From positions 485,154 through 549,153 of the forward strand of contig QPMI01000066.1 of the NCBI GenBank assembly GCA_004431415.1: a DNA stretch of 64,000 nt, given 5' to 3'. The position numbers were made by a program, and so were the translations under genes. The notes under the pieces are model-generated. The model ran no database searches. It saw only the letters and a list, made by a program, of their open reading frames with translations, and had not been told where the DNA came from. Of the stretch, positions 20,182 through 29,736 are shown one piece after another. Position 1 is the stretch's first letter; every line of letters starts with the position of its first letter. Origin of the DNA: Cyanophora paradoxa. Taxonomy: Eukaryota; Glaucocystophyceae; Cyanophorales; Cyanophoraceae.

Positions 20182-21953
20182 AACCTGCTCTTCGACAAGT
20201 ACTGTCAGCACTTGTACTTCGGTGCGCCCTCGCCATGCTCCTGCCCCTAGCCCTGGGCACCCTTCCGAGGCTCTGACGGCTCTGCCCGCGTGGTTGATCT
20301 TCTGCAGCCGACACGCACTCGTGTAGCGTCCGAAGCTTCAACCTCGCCACGAGTGCGCAACTCGGGCCCGCTGCAGCCCCATCTGTGCCCCCCTCCCCCC
20401 TCTTCCCTCCCCCCCCCCCCCCTCCCCTGCCCTCCCCCGTCTCCGCCCCGGCCTCCACTCCTCCCTCTCCTCCCTGCCTCGGCTTCCACTCCGCCCCCCC
20501 CCCCCTCCCCCCGGCATTCCTCGCCCCCCACCCCACCCCCCACCCCATCCCAACCCCCCACCTTCTCCTCCCCCTCCCCTAGCCTCTCCCTCTCCCCTCC
20601 TCGCACCGTAGACTCTCGTGCTGACTTGCACGCCGCGCAGCGGAAGTAGTGACGATCGCCGGTTCGAACACATCGCCATGTGCGAACACGGAGGGGGTGG
20701 GTACGCTGGCGAATCTGAACCTGCCCCGCGGTCTGGTGAGATTGCACCCTGCGCACCTCTCTCCCGCCCTGCTCGATTTGTTTGCTCACTCATTCTGGGA
20801 ACGGCAGGCCCTCAGCGCCGATGGCGCGCAGCTCTACGTGAGCGTCTTTCATGGAATCCGCCGCATCACGCTCGCGAGTAGGTCCCCTTTCTTCCCCACC
20901 ACGTGCTTCTCCCCCTGTCCCGTACTCCCCCCCCCCCCCCGCCACCCCCCTCTCCCCCTCCCTCCCCCCTTCCGCCCTTTTCGGCCCGGGCCTGATTCGA
21001 TGCGGCGCGCAGCGGGGGCGGTGGCGTGGGTCGCTGGCGGCGAGACGGCGGGCTCGGGGGCGACCCAGATAAACGAGCCGGCCGGGATCGGATCGCCCTC
21101 ATTGACGACGACACGCTTCTGGTCGCCGAGGAAATCGCGAAGCTCGTGCGCCGCGTCACCATCTCCACGGGCCAGGCCCGCCCCGCCCCGCCCCGCCCCG
21201 CCCCGCTCCGCCCCGCGGCCTCCTGGCCTCGTCGTCGCCCTGAGCGTGGACCCCGGCTCCGCAGATGTCTGTTCTGGCGGGTAGCTACGGCTTGGCTTCG
21301 AACAGCTACGGTGATCTCTTTGAAATCATCTTAGAAAGCGCCCCCAGCAGCCGTGCATGTTCTAACGACGTCGACGCCGCGGGCAGGCCTCGGGGCGGCC
21401 GCGACGTTCGCGGACCTCTTCAAGGTATATAAACTATATTTATATGCTTTGATATATAAGTTTTAGCAGCTTGCTTATTTTCGTTTCTTAGGTGGCCTAC
21501 TGGAAGCTTAAGCCGCTGGGCGTGGCGTGCGTCACGATGCCCACGGCCGCCCCCTTCCTCCGCCCCGTCGTCGTCACGGCGTCGTCGACTCCTTCGCGGG
21601 CAGTGCGCCCCGCCAACAACCGAGCGCCGCCGCGTCGTTCGATTTCTGACATTTCTGATCATGACCTCGCCCCGCCCCGCCCCGCCTCGCCCCGCCCTGC
21701 AGCGCCGGGGGACGCGCAGCCGCTGCCCTTCACCGTGAAGGGGCCCGTCGCCTCGGCCGGCTACGTCTGCGACATCGCCTTGGACCAGATCCGGAAGCGA
21801 GCCTACCTCACCGGCTGCTTCGACGGCAAGGGAATCTACGCGCTGACGATGCGGCTGCCCCCCGAGGGGTGCTTGGCCGGCCCGACCTGCCTCGCCGTCG
21901 GCCCCGGCGCAGAAATCTCCGTGTCCGGCGGTGGCTCGATATCCGTCCTGTAG
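20182..21953 (+). CDS. NHL-repeat beta-propeller protein (5' end unresolved)
   Basis: NHL repeats form beta-propellers used in protein or RNA binding. Visible exons: NLLFDKYCQHLYFG (20182-20224) spliced to ADTHSCSVRSFNLATS (about 20310), matching the NHL core 'lyvaDt.nhrIR.idl'; then EVVTIAGSN..GVGTLANLNLPRGLV (about 20643-20740), matching 'taAGs...dG.g..A.fn.P.gv'; SADGAQLYVSVFHGIRRITL (about 20816); RDRIALIDDDTLLVAEEIAK (about 21080); ATFADLFKVAYWKLKPLG across a 21424-21491 intron; and the long last exon APGDAQPLPFTVKGPVASAG..LDQIRKRAYLTGCFDGKG to the stop at 21953. No signal peptide or RING/B-box was identified. The intron at about 20385-20600 is almost pure pyrimidine. It is convergent with the Hint gene. 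Confidence 0.65.
20385..20610 (+). repeat. Pyrimidine (C/T) tract in an NHL-gene intron
   Basis: About 220 bp of C with scattered T on the coding strand, ending in the CGCGCAG acceptor at about 20640. Apparent Pro/Ser-rich or Gly-rich ORFs here are translation artefacts of the tract. Confidence 0.85.
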
Positions 21954-22131
21954 CTGTGCATGTGCTCTCCACAGAGTCCACACGATAGCTCCTACAGCTA
22001 CAGCTGCCTTCGGTAGCTTTGAATTATAAGTTATTTTATCATGATTGTAAACGAATCGAAGCTCCAGAATCTGAAGCTCCAGGAGCAGCTCCAGCGTCCA
22101 GACCATCAGCCTGCGCCGCCTGCGCCGCCGG

Positions 22132-22173
22132 CGCAGGCATCGCTCACGGGGCCGAACTACGAGGAGCTGCTGC
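22132..22173 (+). pseudogene. Orphan COG4 exon fragment
   Basis: The segment CGCAGGCATCGCTCACGGGG and the following 22 bases match COG4 positions 14441-14482 (acceptor CGCAG plus exon encoding ASLTGPNYEELL) with about three differences. It lies in the gap between the NHL gene and the Hint gene, is preceded by a Gln/Pro/Ala-encoding low-complexity stretch (CTGCGCCGCC repeats) and stops matching after GAGCTGCTG. The copied part includes the splice acceptor, so it came from DNA or unspliced RNA. Confidence 0.8.
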
Positions 22174-22264
22174 TGGGGCCGAAAAAATGTACAAGCACTA
22201 GTGCTAGTCAAAATCTAGCGCACTAAGGCTCAGCGGCTCGACTTTCAAGAGAACCTATATTTAA

Positions 22265-25200
22265 CTAGCTATAGCTATAGAATGCGGATGCCGCGGCACC
22301 GCGGACCGGTGCAGCAGCTACGTTTACATGTGCATGGAACAGATTGCAATTGTCCACGTCAGTTCCGGATGCCTTTTCGAGTCCCTGCGGGCGGCCGGCC
22401 CCTGCTAAGGCGCAGTAGCCGTTGGCGAGGGCGCCGACGAGGGTGTCCCAGGCAGAGGCGATCGCCGCCCGCGCCGACCCCGCCGCCGCAGGCGCGACGA
22501 ACGGCGCGGCCAGAGTGTCCTTCGAATTCGATCGCGATCGGAATCAGTATGCGTACTAGTCGTCATCATGACAGCGCTTTCTCTTCGAATAGGCAGGCTG
22601 ACCTGAAGCGGCTCCCAGAGGGCCTTCGGGAGGACGGCGTGCGCCAGCCGCGCGGGCAGGAGCAGCGCCTGCGGATTCGAAGGGCGTCGAAAGCAGAATG
22701 CAGAGGGAAAGGGGGGAGGGGGAGGGGAGGGACGCAGGCCGGGGGGGGGGGGGGGGGAGCTCGAGGAAAAAAAGAATGCAGAGGAAGGAGTGGGAGTGGG
22801 CGGGGGCCACCTGGTAGAGGGTGGGCAGGTGGGGGGCGAGGCAGGACGAGTCCGGGAGGTCCAGCAGGAAGGCGCTGTGGACGGACGCGACGACGCCGTC
22901 CACCACGATCGTGCCCTGCGCCGCGGCGATCATGATATAACGAGGTGCTCGCGGTATTCAAAGACGTGCTTTGATCATGAACGCTATAAATTAGATTTAA
23001 TTTAAATTTATTATCATGATCATCACGATCATATTAATATTAGAGGTGCAGCCACTTGCCGACGCTGTGTAGGGGTTGTAGAGCTGAGCGCGCGGCGACA
23101 CTGGTGAGCTCGATCGAAGCGCTCGGGCGAGATCGAGCGCACCCCGACGTCCTCTTCGACGGAGACCGAGGCGACGACGTCCCTCGCGAATTCGCCGCCA
23201 ACGTCGCTTCCCTCGCCCGCGCCCGCGCCCGTAAAGACGTGTACGGCGTCCCCCGGCCGCACTGCTGAGGCCTGGCGCGCGCGCGCGCGAAACCGGTATC
23301 AGGCCGTGCTTAAATTCGCTTATATAATTAAATTAAATTCGAGGCTACGTTTCAAAGCACCTTCACGAGGACCTCGGGGGCTCCGCCGCGCGAGACGGGG
23401 ACGTAGTGCTCGGCGCTGAGGCGGAGCAGCCGCCCCGTCGCCGCCGTCCGCAGCGCGACGAACGGCGAACGCGCTTCCGGGTCACGGTGCCCTTCGAATT
23501 CGTTCCGGTCAACGTTAACGCTCAGAGATTTCCGTCCAATTTCCGTCAAGAAAATGGCGTACCCCAGAGGTAGACGGGCTCGTAGGCGCGCGAGCCGTCG
23601 GGGCGCCGCACGAGCACTCGGTCGTCGGGTCCCAGCGACGAGATCCGCCTCGCCCCGACGCCCTTCGCGATGAGAGCGTGTGAGATTCAAATTTCGCAGG
23701 CAGGCGCCGGCTCGCGATCGATATCGGCATCGGCGGGACCGACCTCGACCATGACGAGGGCATTGCCGGGGAAGCTGCAGCCAGCCGGAAGAGGTCATGA
23801 TCATCGATCAGCGACATTTAGAGTAGACAGTCGACGTTTACAGATCATGGAATATATATTTACCACTTGGTGGCGATGCATTGCCTCGTGTCGGGGGGCG
23901 AGGACGGGCAGCTCCACCCCTGGTACCCCAAGCTGCAGCGAACAGTTTGCTTGCCGAATTGCCAGCTGCAGGCAGATCACAGACATGGGCCGAGCTGCAC
24001 GCACTTGGCCCACTTCCTGTCAGGGTGCCCAAGCACGGCGTGGCACGCCTTGAAGCCGCCGTGCGTGGAGCACGCGAACGTCATCTCGCAGACGTGCTCG
24101 GTCCGCTTGATGAACCACCACCAGTACTGCGAAATTTGAAGATAACTTAGTGATCATGAGTGGTAATCAGACAGCTTCAGACGATTGAAATCATTGAATG
24201 CACGAACGTCTTGTGAGTAGCACGAGTTCGCATCGTAATTCGGCGCGACGGGCTCGTACGGGATGCTGTAGCCGTTCCACCCCGAGATCTCCGTTGCGGA
24301 CGGCGAGTAGGGGGCCCCGTGGGAGAGTAGGCGGCGCTGCGGCCGCGGCGCCGGCGCGAGCGTGCTGTATAGTCCCTCGTACCGGTCGATCTCGACGAGG
24401 TCGCTGTGGCTCCTCGCCTGCAGATCGGGGCGCCTCAGACGCGTAAGGGTAAAGGGGGCGGGGGTGGAGATAGATCTAGAGCTGGGGACGGCGAAGCCGG
24501 AATCAGGTTGGAAACGCGTACGATAAGATCGATCGCGAGTTTGCAAGGCGATTTCAGATTAGAGGTCTAGATCTGGCCACGGGAACATGTACTACGGTAT
24601 GCAGCACACGTAAAAGCCACGCTGGACTCGCAACATGCACAAGCGGCACGCGCGCGTGCACATGCACCTCCAAGATAAGGCGGTGCAGGCGCGCGAGGCC
24701 CTCGGGGTCCTCCTCGGGCGCGTACCCGCCGTCCTCCTCCTGGTCGCCGACCCCCAGCAGCCGGCGGAGGCCCCGGTGCACGTCGGCTACCGCCGTGCCG
24801 TTCGCCTCGGCGTTCCGCTGCGCCTGCGCCAGTGCGGCCTGCGAAAGACGCGCGCTCGTGATCGGACATCTAACGACGTCGTGCCCACGACGAGAAATTT
24901 AAAGCCCCGCGCGCACGTCTATGATGAAGGCGTCAGCGGCGCCGGCCGGCCCTTCTACGTGGTAGCCGGTCCCTGAAAGTTCGAAGATCCCGAAGACAGG
25001 CGCGGAGGGGTCGGAGCAACTCGCGCCCGCGAAGCGGACGGCGACGGTGCCCGAGACAAGCTGCCCCGCTGCGCGACGCAGATATTCACCGAGTCAGACG
25101 CGCGAATTTCGCGAAATCAATGTCGACGTCGAAGGTCTAGAGAGGCGCACGTTCCCCCCGACCCTCATTCGGGTTTCGATGGTGGTGAAGCCCTCCGCAT

Positions 25201-26613
25201 TGACGAAGGCGCAGGCCGTTCGGATGGTCGCCATGGGCACGGTCCCGACGACCCCGTGCGGTAGAGTGCCCGACCGCAGCCGCCGGCGGAGCACAGGGCT
25301 GCGCGGCGCCGCGGCATCAGATCTCCGAGATCGGTCGTTGTCCGTTGGCAGCATTCAGAAATTGGAGGGAAATTAAAGGCGGACTTCTCTGAGACGCGCG
25401 TGAAGGAGACGTTGAGCGTGGCGGGGGCCGTCCGCAGCGTCGCCCCCGTCGCCTTGTCCGTCAGAGCCCCTGCACGCGGGTCGGCGTCGACGTCACAATC
25501 CGTCAGTGAATTTAAGCGCAGCGCAGCACTGCGGCAGCGCAATATTGCTGCTACGTATATACGCTCGCAGCACATCGCAGCGCAACGCCGTGACCAGCGG
25601 AGTACAGTGGCCACCGTACCATTCACAGACTTGGTGTCCTTCGAGAGCTCGAGCTGCGGGCCGCGCACACGCGCACCCTCGGTCAGCGGATCGGAACGGC
25701 TCGGGCTTGTTTTATTGAAGGTGAGACTCCGATCCAAAAGCGTACGACAGCGAAGGTGAGGCCGAAGTTGGCTGCCCGCGCGATCGACATCAGTGCCATC
25801 CCTGGGGGGGCCGGAAAGGGGGGGGGGGGAGGGGGGGCGGGTCGGGGGGGGGGGGAGGGGGGGGGCGCGGAACGGGGGGATGCGGGGAAGGGATGGGGGT
25901 AGGGCGGGGGGTGGGGCGGGGAGCTCGAGCAGCGCATGGGAACGAAGCAGCGCATGCATATATATGCACCCGCGAGGAGAACGAAGACGAGGGCCAGGGC
26001 GATGCCGAAGGCAATGAGAACTGCCGCAGCGCCCGCGTGGACGTGGACGACGTCAGGGGGCCGGCCGCGGTATCATGTCTAATCAGGTCAACGACTCAAT
26101 ATACATGCATATTAAGCTTGCACGCGCACGCTTCTTGCGCTCCTTCTTGAGGGCGAAGATGGAGCGCTCCTCCTCCACGAGGCGGTCTATGAGCGACAGG
26201 AGCTCGGCCTCGTCCACGCAGCCTTCGAAATTCGCGATTTCGTATGATTAGAGGCCGAGTGCGAGTGGCTGCCAGCTGCAGCAGAAGGCAGAGCGCTCTA
26301 AGAGAAAGCGTAAGGGTACACCGTCGCCGTCGGTGTCGATGGCGCGGAGGCGGTCAGCGTACTTCTGCTCGATGATGCCTCCCTTCTGCAGCTTCAGCGA
26401 GCGGCTCTGGAGGCCCCCCGCCCGCACCGCTGCCGCCGGCGTTGGCCATGCTGGCGCCGGAGCCGGCGAGACGGCCGCGGCAGCCGGGAACGCGGCGGGG
26501 GCTTCCCCCTCCGTTTTCATGATTCGGGAGTGCTCCTGCCAGTCGCGGTCGTACGCCGGGACGCCGACTCCGCTGCTGGCCGGGCGAGCCCTCTCCACGT
26601 CCACGCGTATCAT
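22265..26613 (-). CDS. EF-hand / transmembrane / Hedgehog-type Hint protein
   Basis: Hint modules cut the chain N-terminal to a Cys by an ester intermediate. From the N-terminus (ATG 26613, alternative 26520): Ala/Pro linker; IIEQKYADRLRAIDTDGDG spliced to CVDEAELLSLIDRL, a complete EF-hand loop DTDGDGCVDEAE (about 26390-26180); basic LKKERKK; LIAFGIALALVFVLLAG, a transmembrane segment (about 25975); lumenal exons including RGPQLELSKDTKSVNG (sequon nearby), TLNVSFTRVSEKSAF, TTIETRMRVGGNVRL and IFELSGTGYHVEGPAG; a Cys-rich exon (HVCEMTFACSTHGGFKAC, about 24080); then Hint: GCSFPGNALVMVEVG (about 23780), GVGARRISSLGPDDRVLV (about 23660), TAATGRLLRLSAEHYVPV (about 23430), RPGDAVHVF (about 23250), LYNPYT (about 23080) and GTIVVDGVVASVHSAF (about 22910). 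The tail exons ALLLPARLAHAVLPKALWEP and AIASAWDTLVGALANGYCAL run to the stop at 22265. No C-terminal Asn was seen, as in Hedgehog-type Hint. EF-hand and Hint could belong to two genes. Confidence 0.65.
25800..25925 (-). repeat. C-rich (sense strand) intron tract
   Basis: About 120 bp of nearly pure G on the + strand, so C-rich in the sense of the Hint-gene transcript. It sits between the transmembrane exon (about 25975) and the exon beginning GMALMSIARAANFG (about 25800), immediately upstream of a CAG acceptor. Confidence 0.8.
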
Positions 26614-28211
26614 GCCAGCAATTAAAGCGCAACGGTTCTTCCTCGCCGCCGCCGCGCACCCGGTGACCGGCACCGCGAAGAGCAGCAGGCTGCCAGCAGC
26701 AGTTTGGTGCTTCCCGGTCCGAATCCCGGAGTCCGCTGCTGCACAGCCGGCGCGGCGCCGTGCCACGTGTGCTACCGCGGCCGGTACTCTTGTGCAACCT
26801 CATGATCATCTTCTTAACTGATTTTGGTACCGGGCCGGGCGTACCTCCAATCTCCGCGATCCGAGAGTCCGATGGTCGGCCCGAGAGTCCGAGCTCGAGT
26901 CTCCGAGTCCGGATCCGCTGAGCAGACGGCCCTGCGGATGCCTTCGGAAAGCACGACCGGTTCCCGGCCCAGCTGTGAAAGTAGTTCATAGCGGTTGGGC
27001 GGGTAGGGGGGGGAGGGGGCCCGGGGGGAGGGCCGCGGGGCTGGGTGGGGGGCGGTGGGTATGGCGCATCAGGGGCATCCGGGTCCCCGGGCTGGAGGAG
27101 GGCGGCGGCATGTGGTGGGCGGCCTTGCAATTGGTGCGGGGCAGCTGCAGCGGCCCCCCGGGGCCGGGGCCGGGGCGGAGCTGGCGGCGGCCGGGGCAGG
27201 GACCGGGGGGCCGGGGGAGCTTGGGGGGTAGGGGGAGCCCGGGGAGCCCGGGGGGGGCCGGGGGAGCCCGGGAAGCCCGGGGCCGGGGCCGGGGGGAGCC
27301 CGGGGGGGCCAGGTCGGAACTGTTGGAGCTCGCTGTGAACTTGAACCGGTTTCGCCACGTGAAGCCTTTCGCAGCCGCTCGAGCTCGCGAATCGCGATCG
27401 GCGCCGGGCGCCGGCCGCGGCCCGCTCCGCACTGAGTCCGCAGCCGCTGACTCGGTGAGCGCGCGCTGCCGCGGCACCGGCGCCGCACGGCGCGCGCGCG
27501 CGCGACTTGCAATTGCCGGCGTTGACGTCGACTCAGTGCGCCGCGCGGCAGCGCCGCGGGCACTCGACGTCGGGCCGCGGGCGCTCTGCAGCTGGTGGCC
27601 GGGGCGCAGATCTAGAGAAAGTCCGAGCGGGGGGGAGATCTAGAGGGGCAGACTCTGAGAGGGAGAGAGGGGGGAGAGGGGGGGGGGGGGGGCGCTAGCC
27701 CCTCCACGTGCGTGCACCCCCCTCCGGGATCCTCCCCCCCTCTGCCCCTCTCCCTCCCCCACCTTCCTATACGTGTGTTCGAATCCACTGGGCCACGCTT
27801 TTCACTCGCGCACTGCAGCTGCGGCAAATCGCGTGAGTTGCACTTCTGAAAATTCAGAGCCGGACCGAAGACGCGGGGAGGGGCCGGGGTACAGCACAAA
27901 AAAGGCGGAAAGGGGCCGGGGTCAGGCCGGGTACAGACACGCCCCAAGGGGCAGGTGCAGGCCGATGGCAAGGGGCCGAGGGCCGGGGTCCAGGTGCAGG
28001 ACGCGGGCGCCACGGAGCCGGGGGGGAAGGGGCGAAGGCGGGGAAGAGGGAATGCGAGGGTACAGCGAGAAGCGAGGATGCAACGAGGCAGGGTACATCC
28101 AGAGGGAGGATTCGACGTACAGTCCGGTCCCTGCAGAAGAATCGGAATCTCAGTAGAGCCCTTGTCTTCGAAGGGGCGGCCGCGGGGGGCAGCGGGGGCC
28201 CCGAGCGCACC
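26614..28211. other. Intergenic region with G-rich low-complexity DNA
   Basis: This stretch lies upstream of the Hint gene and downstream of the DUF4291 gene. It contains a 300-bp G-rich block (27000-27310) that translates on the minus strand as collagen-like Pro/Gly/Ala text, clusters of GCGC/CGCG (27450-27500), another G-tract (27660-27695), and GGGTACAG words on the + strand between 27890 and 28100 that look like minus-strand GTACCC intron sequence. Untranslated or unrecognised exons of the DUF4291 gene may lie at 27880-28150 (an acceptor CTTCTGCAG is present). No confident gene. Confidence 0.45.
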
Positions 28212-28904
28212 TTAGGGATGCGCAGCGGCTGCGGGCGGTGGGCGGGGCGGGGCGGCCCCGGCTCGGGGCGGGGCCGGGGCCGGCGGCGCCTCCTCGTTCA
28301 TAGCCAGGGCGCGGGCGAGGGCGGGGCCGACGGGGTACGGCCGCTCGCGGGGGAGCAGCGCCGCCGCGCCCGCGAGGTCGCCGGCGTCCAGGCGCGCCTT
28401 CACGGCGCGCGCGAGCGGCGTCGTGTCCTCGATGCGGGCGATCCAGTCGCCCGCGAAGGCGCGGGACGCGTCGCGCTGCAGGCCGATCTGGATGGACCGC
28501 ACTCGCTCCCTGTCGATGCAGCGGGTCCCCTGCGCGGCGTCCAGGACGCGCTCCGGGTCCCACTGCACCCGCACGTCGTACTCGCCGTGCTGCTCGTGCA
28601 CGGCGGCCCGGCCGAGCGCCTCCTCCAGTGGCCGGCGTCGGACGTGGATCGCCAGCACGCGCGTTTGGTTGGCGTCCTTCTGCGCGAACCCGCAGCGGTA
28701 CATCATCCAGCAGAAGCTCGGTTTGATCCAGGTCATGCGGTCCGCGGAGAACCCTGGGGCCCCCGCGAGGCGCTGCGACGCCAGCGCCGCGTCGGCGATG
28801 CGGTCGTTGTAGGCCTGGTACATGGTCACGGTCTCGTCGTCGTAGGCCGCGCGTATCTCGCGAAACGCCCTCGGGAGCTCGGGTAGCTGCGCGAGCGCCT
28901 CCAT
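28212..28904 (-). CDS. DUF4291-family protein
   Basis: DUF4291 proteins are about 190-220 residues, found in bacteria, fungi and algae, with no established function that I know of. This frame, uninterrupted by introns, gives about 230 residues from ATG 28904 (MEALAQLPELPRAFREIRA). Family signatures in order: IRAAYDDETVTMYQAYNDRI, DRMTWIKPSFCWMMYRCGFA, QTRVLAIHVRRRPLEEAL, VQWDPERV, RSIQIGLQRDASRAFAGDWI, IEDTTPLARAVKARLDAGDL and ERPYPVGPALARAL, followed by a Pro/Ala tail ending at 28212. It is one of very few intronless genes in the window, which fits a late arrival by transfer or retroposition (inference). The GTGCGC immediately after the stop resembles a donor, so a spliced variant changing the tail is possible. 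Confidence 0.9.
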   Translation of the reverse strand: MEALAQLPELPRAFREIRAAYDDETVTMYQAYNDRIADAALASQRLAGAPGFSADRMTWIKPSFCWMMYRCGFAQKDANQTRVLAIHVRRRPLEEALGRAAVHEQHGEYDVRVQWDPERVLDAAQGTRCIDRERVRSIQIGLQRDASRAFAGDWIARIEDTTPLARAVKARLDAGDLAGAAALLPRERPYPVGPALARALAMNEEAPPAPAPPRAGAAPPRPPPAAAAHP

Positions 28905-28976
28905 TTCGAATTCGCCGTTGGGGCCGATACAGCAGCTGCAGATTGGTGCCGAAGCTGCTGAGGAGCTGGAAGCGAC

Positions 28977-29681
28977 ATGAGCGCTGAAGTCAGCCTGAGC
29001 GCGTATGAATTCGATCGCCTTCGAGTAGCGTACCCCGGCCTGGGAGCTGGGCTCAGCCGGCCCCAGCTGCAGCTGGGACTTTTGCAGCGTTCTGCAGGCT
29101 CGCGGAAGCTCGGTAGAGAACAGTTTGAAGCACGGAGGACTGGGCGTACCGGAAGACCCACGAGCGCGTCCAGCGTGAGGTGCAAGGGCGGGTCTCTCTC
29201 TGGATCTAAAGAGTCTCGTGAACTTACACTCGATCGCAGACATCGATCGCTCCGAATGGCGGGGGCTGCCGCGACCGCGGGAGAGCGCCGCGGGATGGCG
29301 GCGAGCTGCGACTGCACTGCGGGGGCCTTGCTGCAGCAGCATGCAGATGACGTTCGGAACGATCCGACGCGCTCTTCCGTCCTGCTCGGCTCGCGGGACC
29401 GCGGCGGCTCGAGCGCGGCGGTCAGCTTGGAGAGGGCGCGGCTTCGGAGCGCATTCGTCGCCGAGCGCGCGCCGTCGGGGGGCGCGAGCGGCGCATGGAC
29501 GCTGAGCGAAGCGAGCGCGGCGCTGAGGCGGGCGGTTGACGAGCGGGCCGGGAAGGAGCAACCGCTCACGCGGCGGAAGCTGGAGGACATCATCCGAGCG
29601 TGCGCCCGTTGTTCCTTCGAGCTCTGCCTGTCGTCGTTATCGTTAACTTCGCGCACGCAGGTACCGGAGCGAGGCCCTTAA
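28977..29681 (+). CDS. Uncertain ORF, divergent from DUF4291
   Basis: A 234-codon open frame with GC-biased third positions, starting ATG at 28977, 72 bp from the DUF4291 start on the other strand. It encodes VSLSAYEFDRLRVAYPGLG, an Arg/Ser/Ala-rich middle and a helical-looking end (ASAALRRAVDERAGKEQ, LTRRKLEDIIRACARCSFEL). The frame meets CAG|GTACCGG, a plausible donor, near 29660, so it could be the 5' exon of the F-box/LRR gene that follows. No family recognised. Minus-strand frames across the same DNA are also open, so the coding strand is not certain. Confidence 0.3.
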   Translation: MSAEVSLSAYEFDRLRVAYPGLGAGLSRPQLQLGLLQRSAGSRKLGREQFEARRTGRTGRPTSASSVRCKGGSLSGSKESRELTLDRRHRSLRMAGAAATAGERRGMAASCDCTAGALLQQHADDVRNDPTRSSVLLGSRDRGGSSAAVSLERARLRSAFVAERAPSGGASGAWTLSEASAALRRAVDERAGKEQPLTRRKLEDIIRACARCSFELCLSSLSLTSRTQVPERGP

Positions 29682-29736
29682 GCGGAGGCGCGTAGCTTCG
29701 AATTCCGAGGGGGAGGCTGGCCCACCCGCTGTGGCC

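Noticed and set aside
20247-20789. Gly/Arg-rich minus-strand frames opposite the NHL gene
   Set aside because: They are antisense to the pyrimidine-rich intron and NHL exons; no motif.
26354-27358. 334-codon minus-strand frame with collagen-like Pro/Gly/Ala text
   Set aside because: The repeat text comes from the G-rich low-complexity block at 27000-27310. No consistent Gly-X-Y register is kept, and the frame merges with the EF-hand exon only by chance.
28826-29656. Minus-strand extension of the DUF4291 frame to about 29561-29656
   Set aside because: Similarity to DUF4291 begins at about 28890. The upstream part is Ser/Arg-rich and has no family support; the ATG at 28904 gives the usual length.
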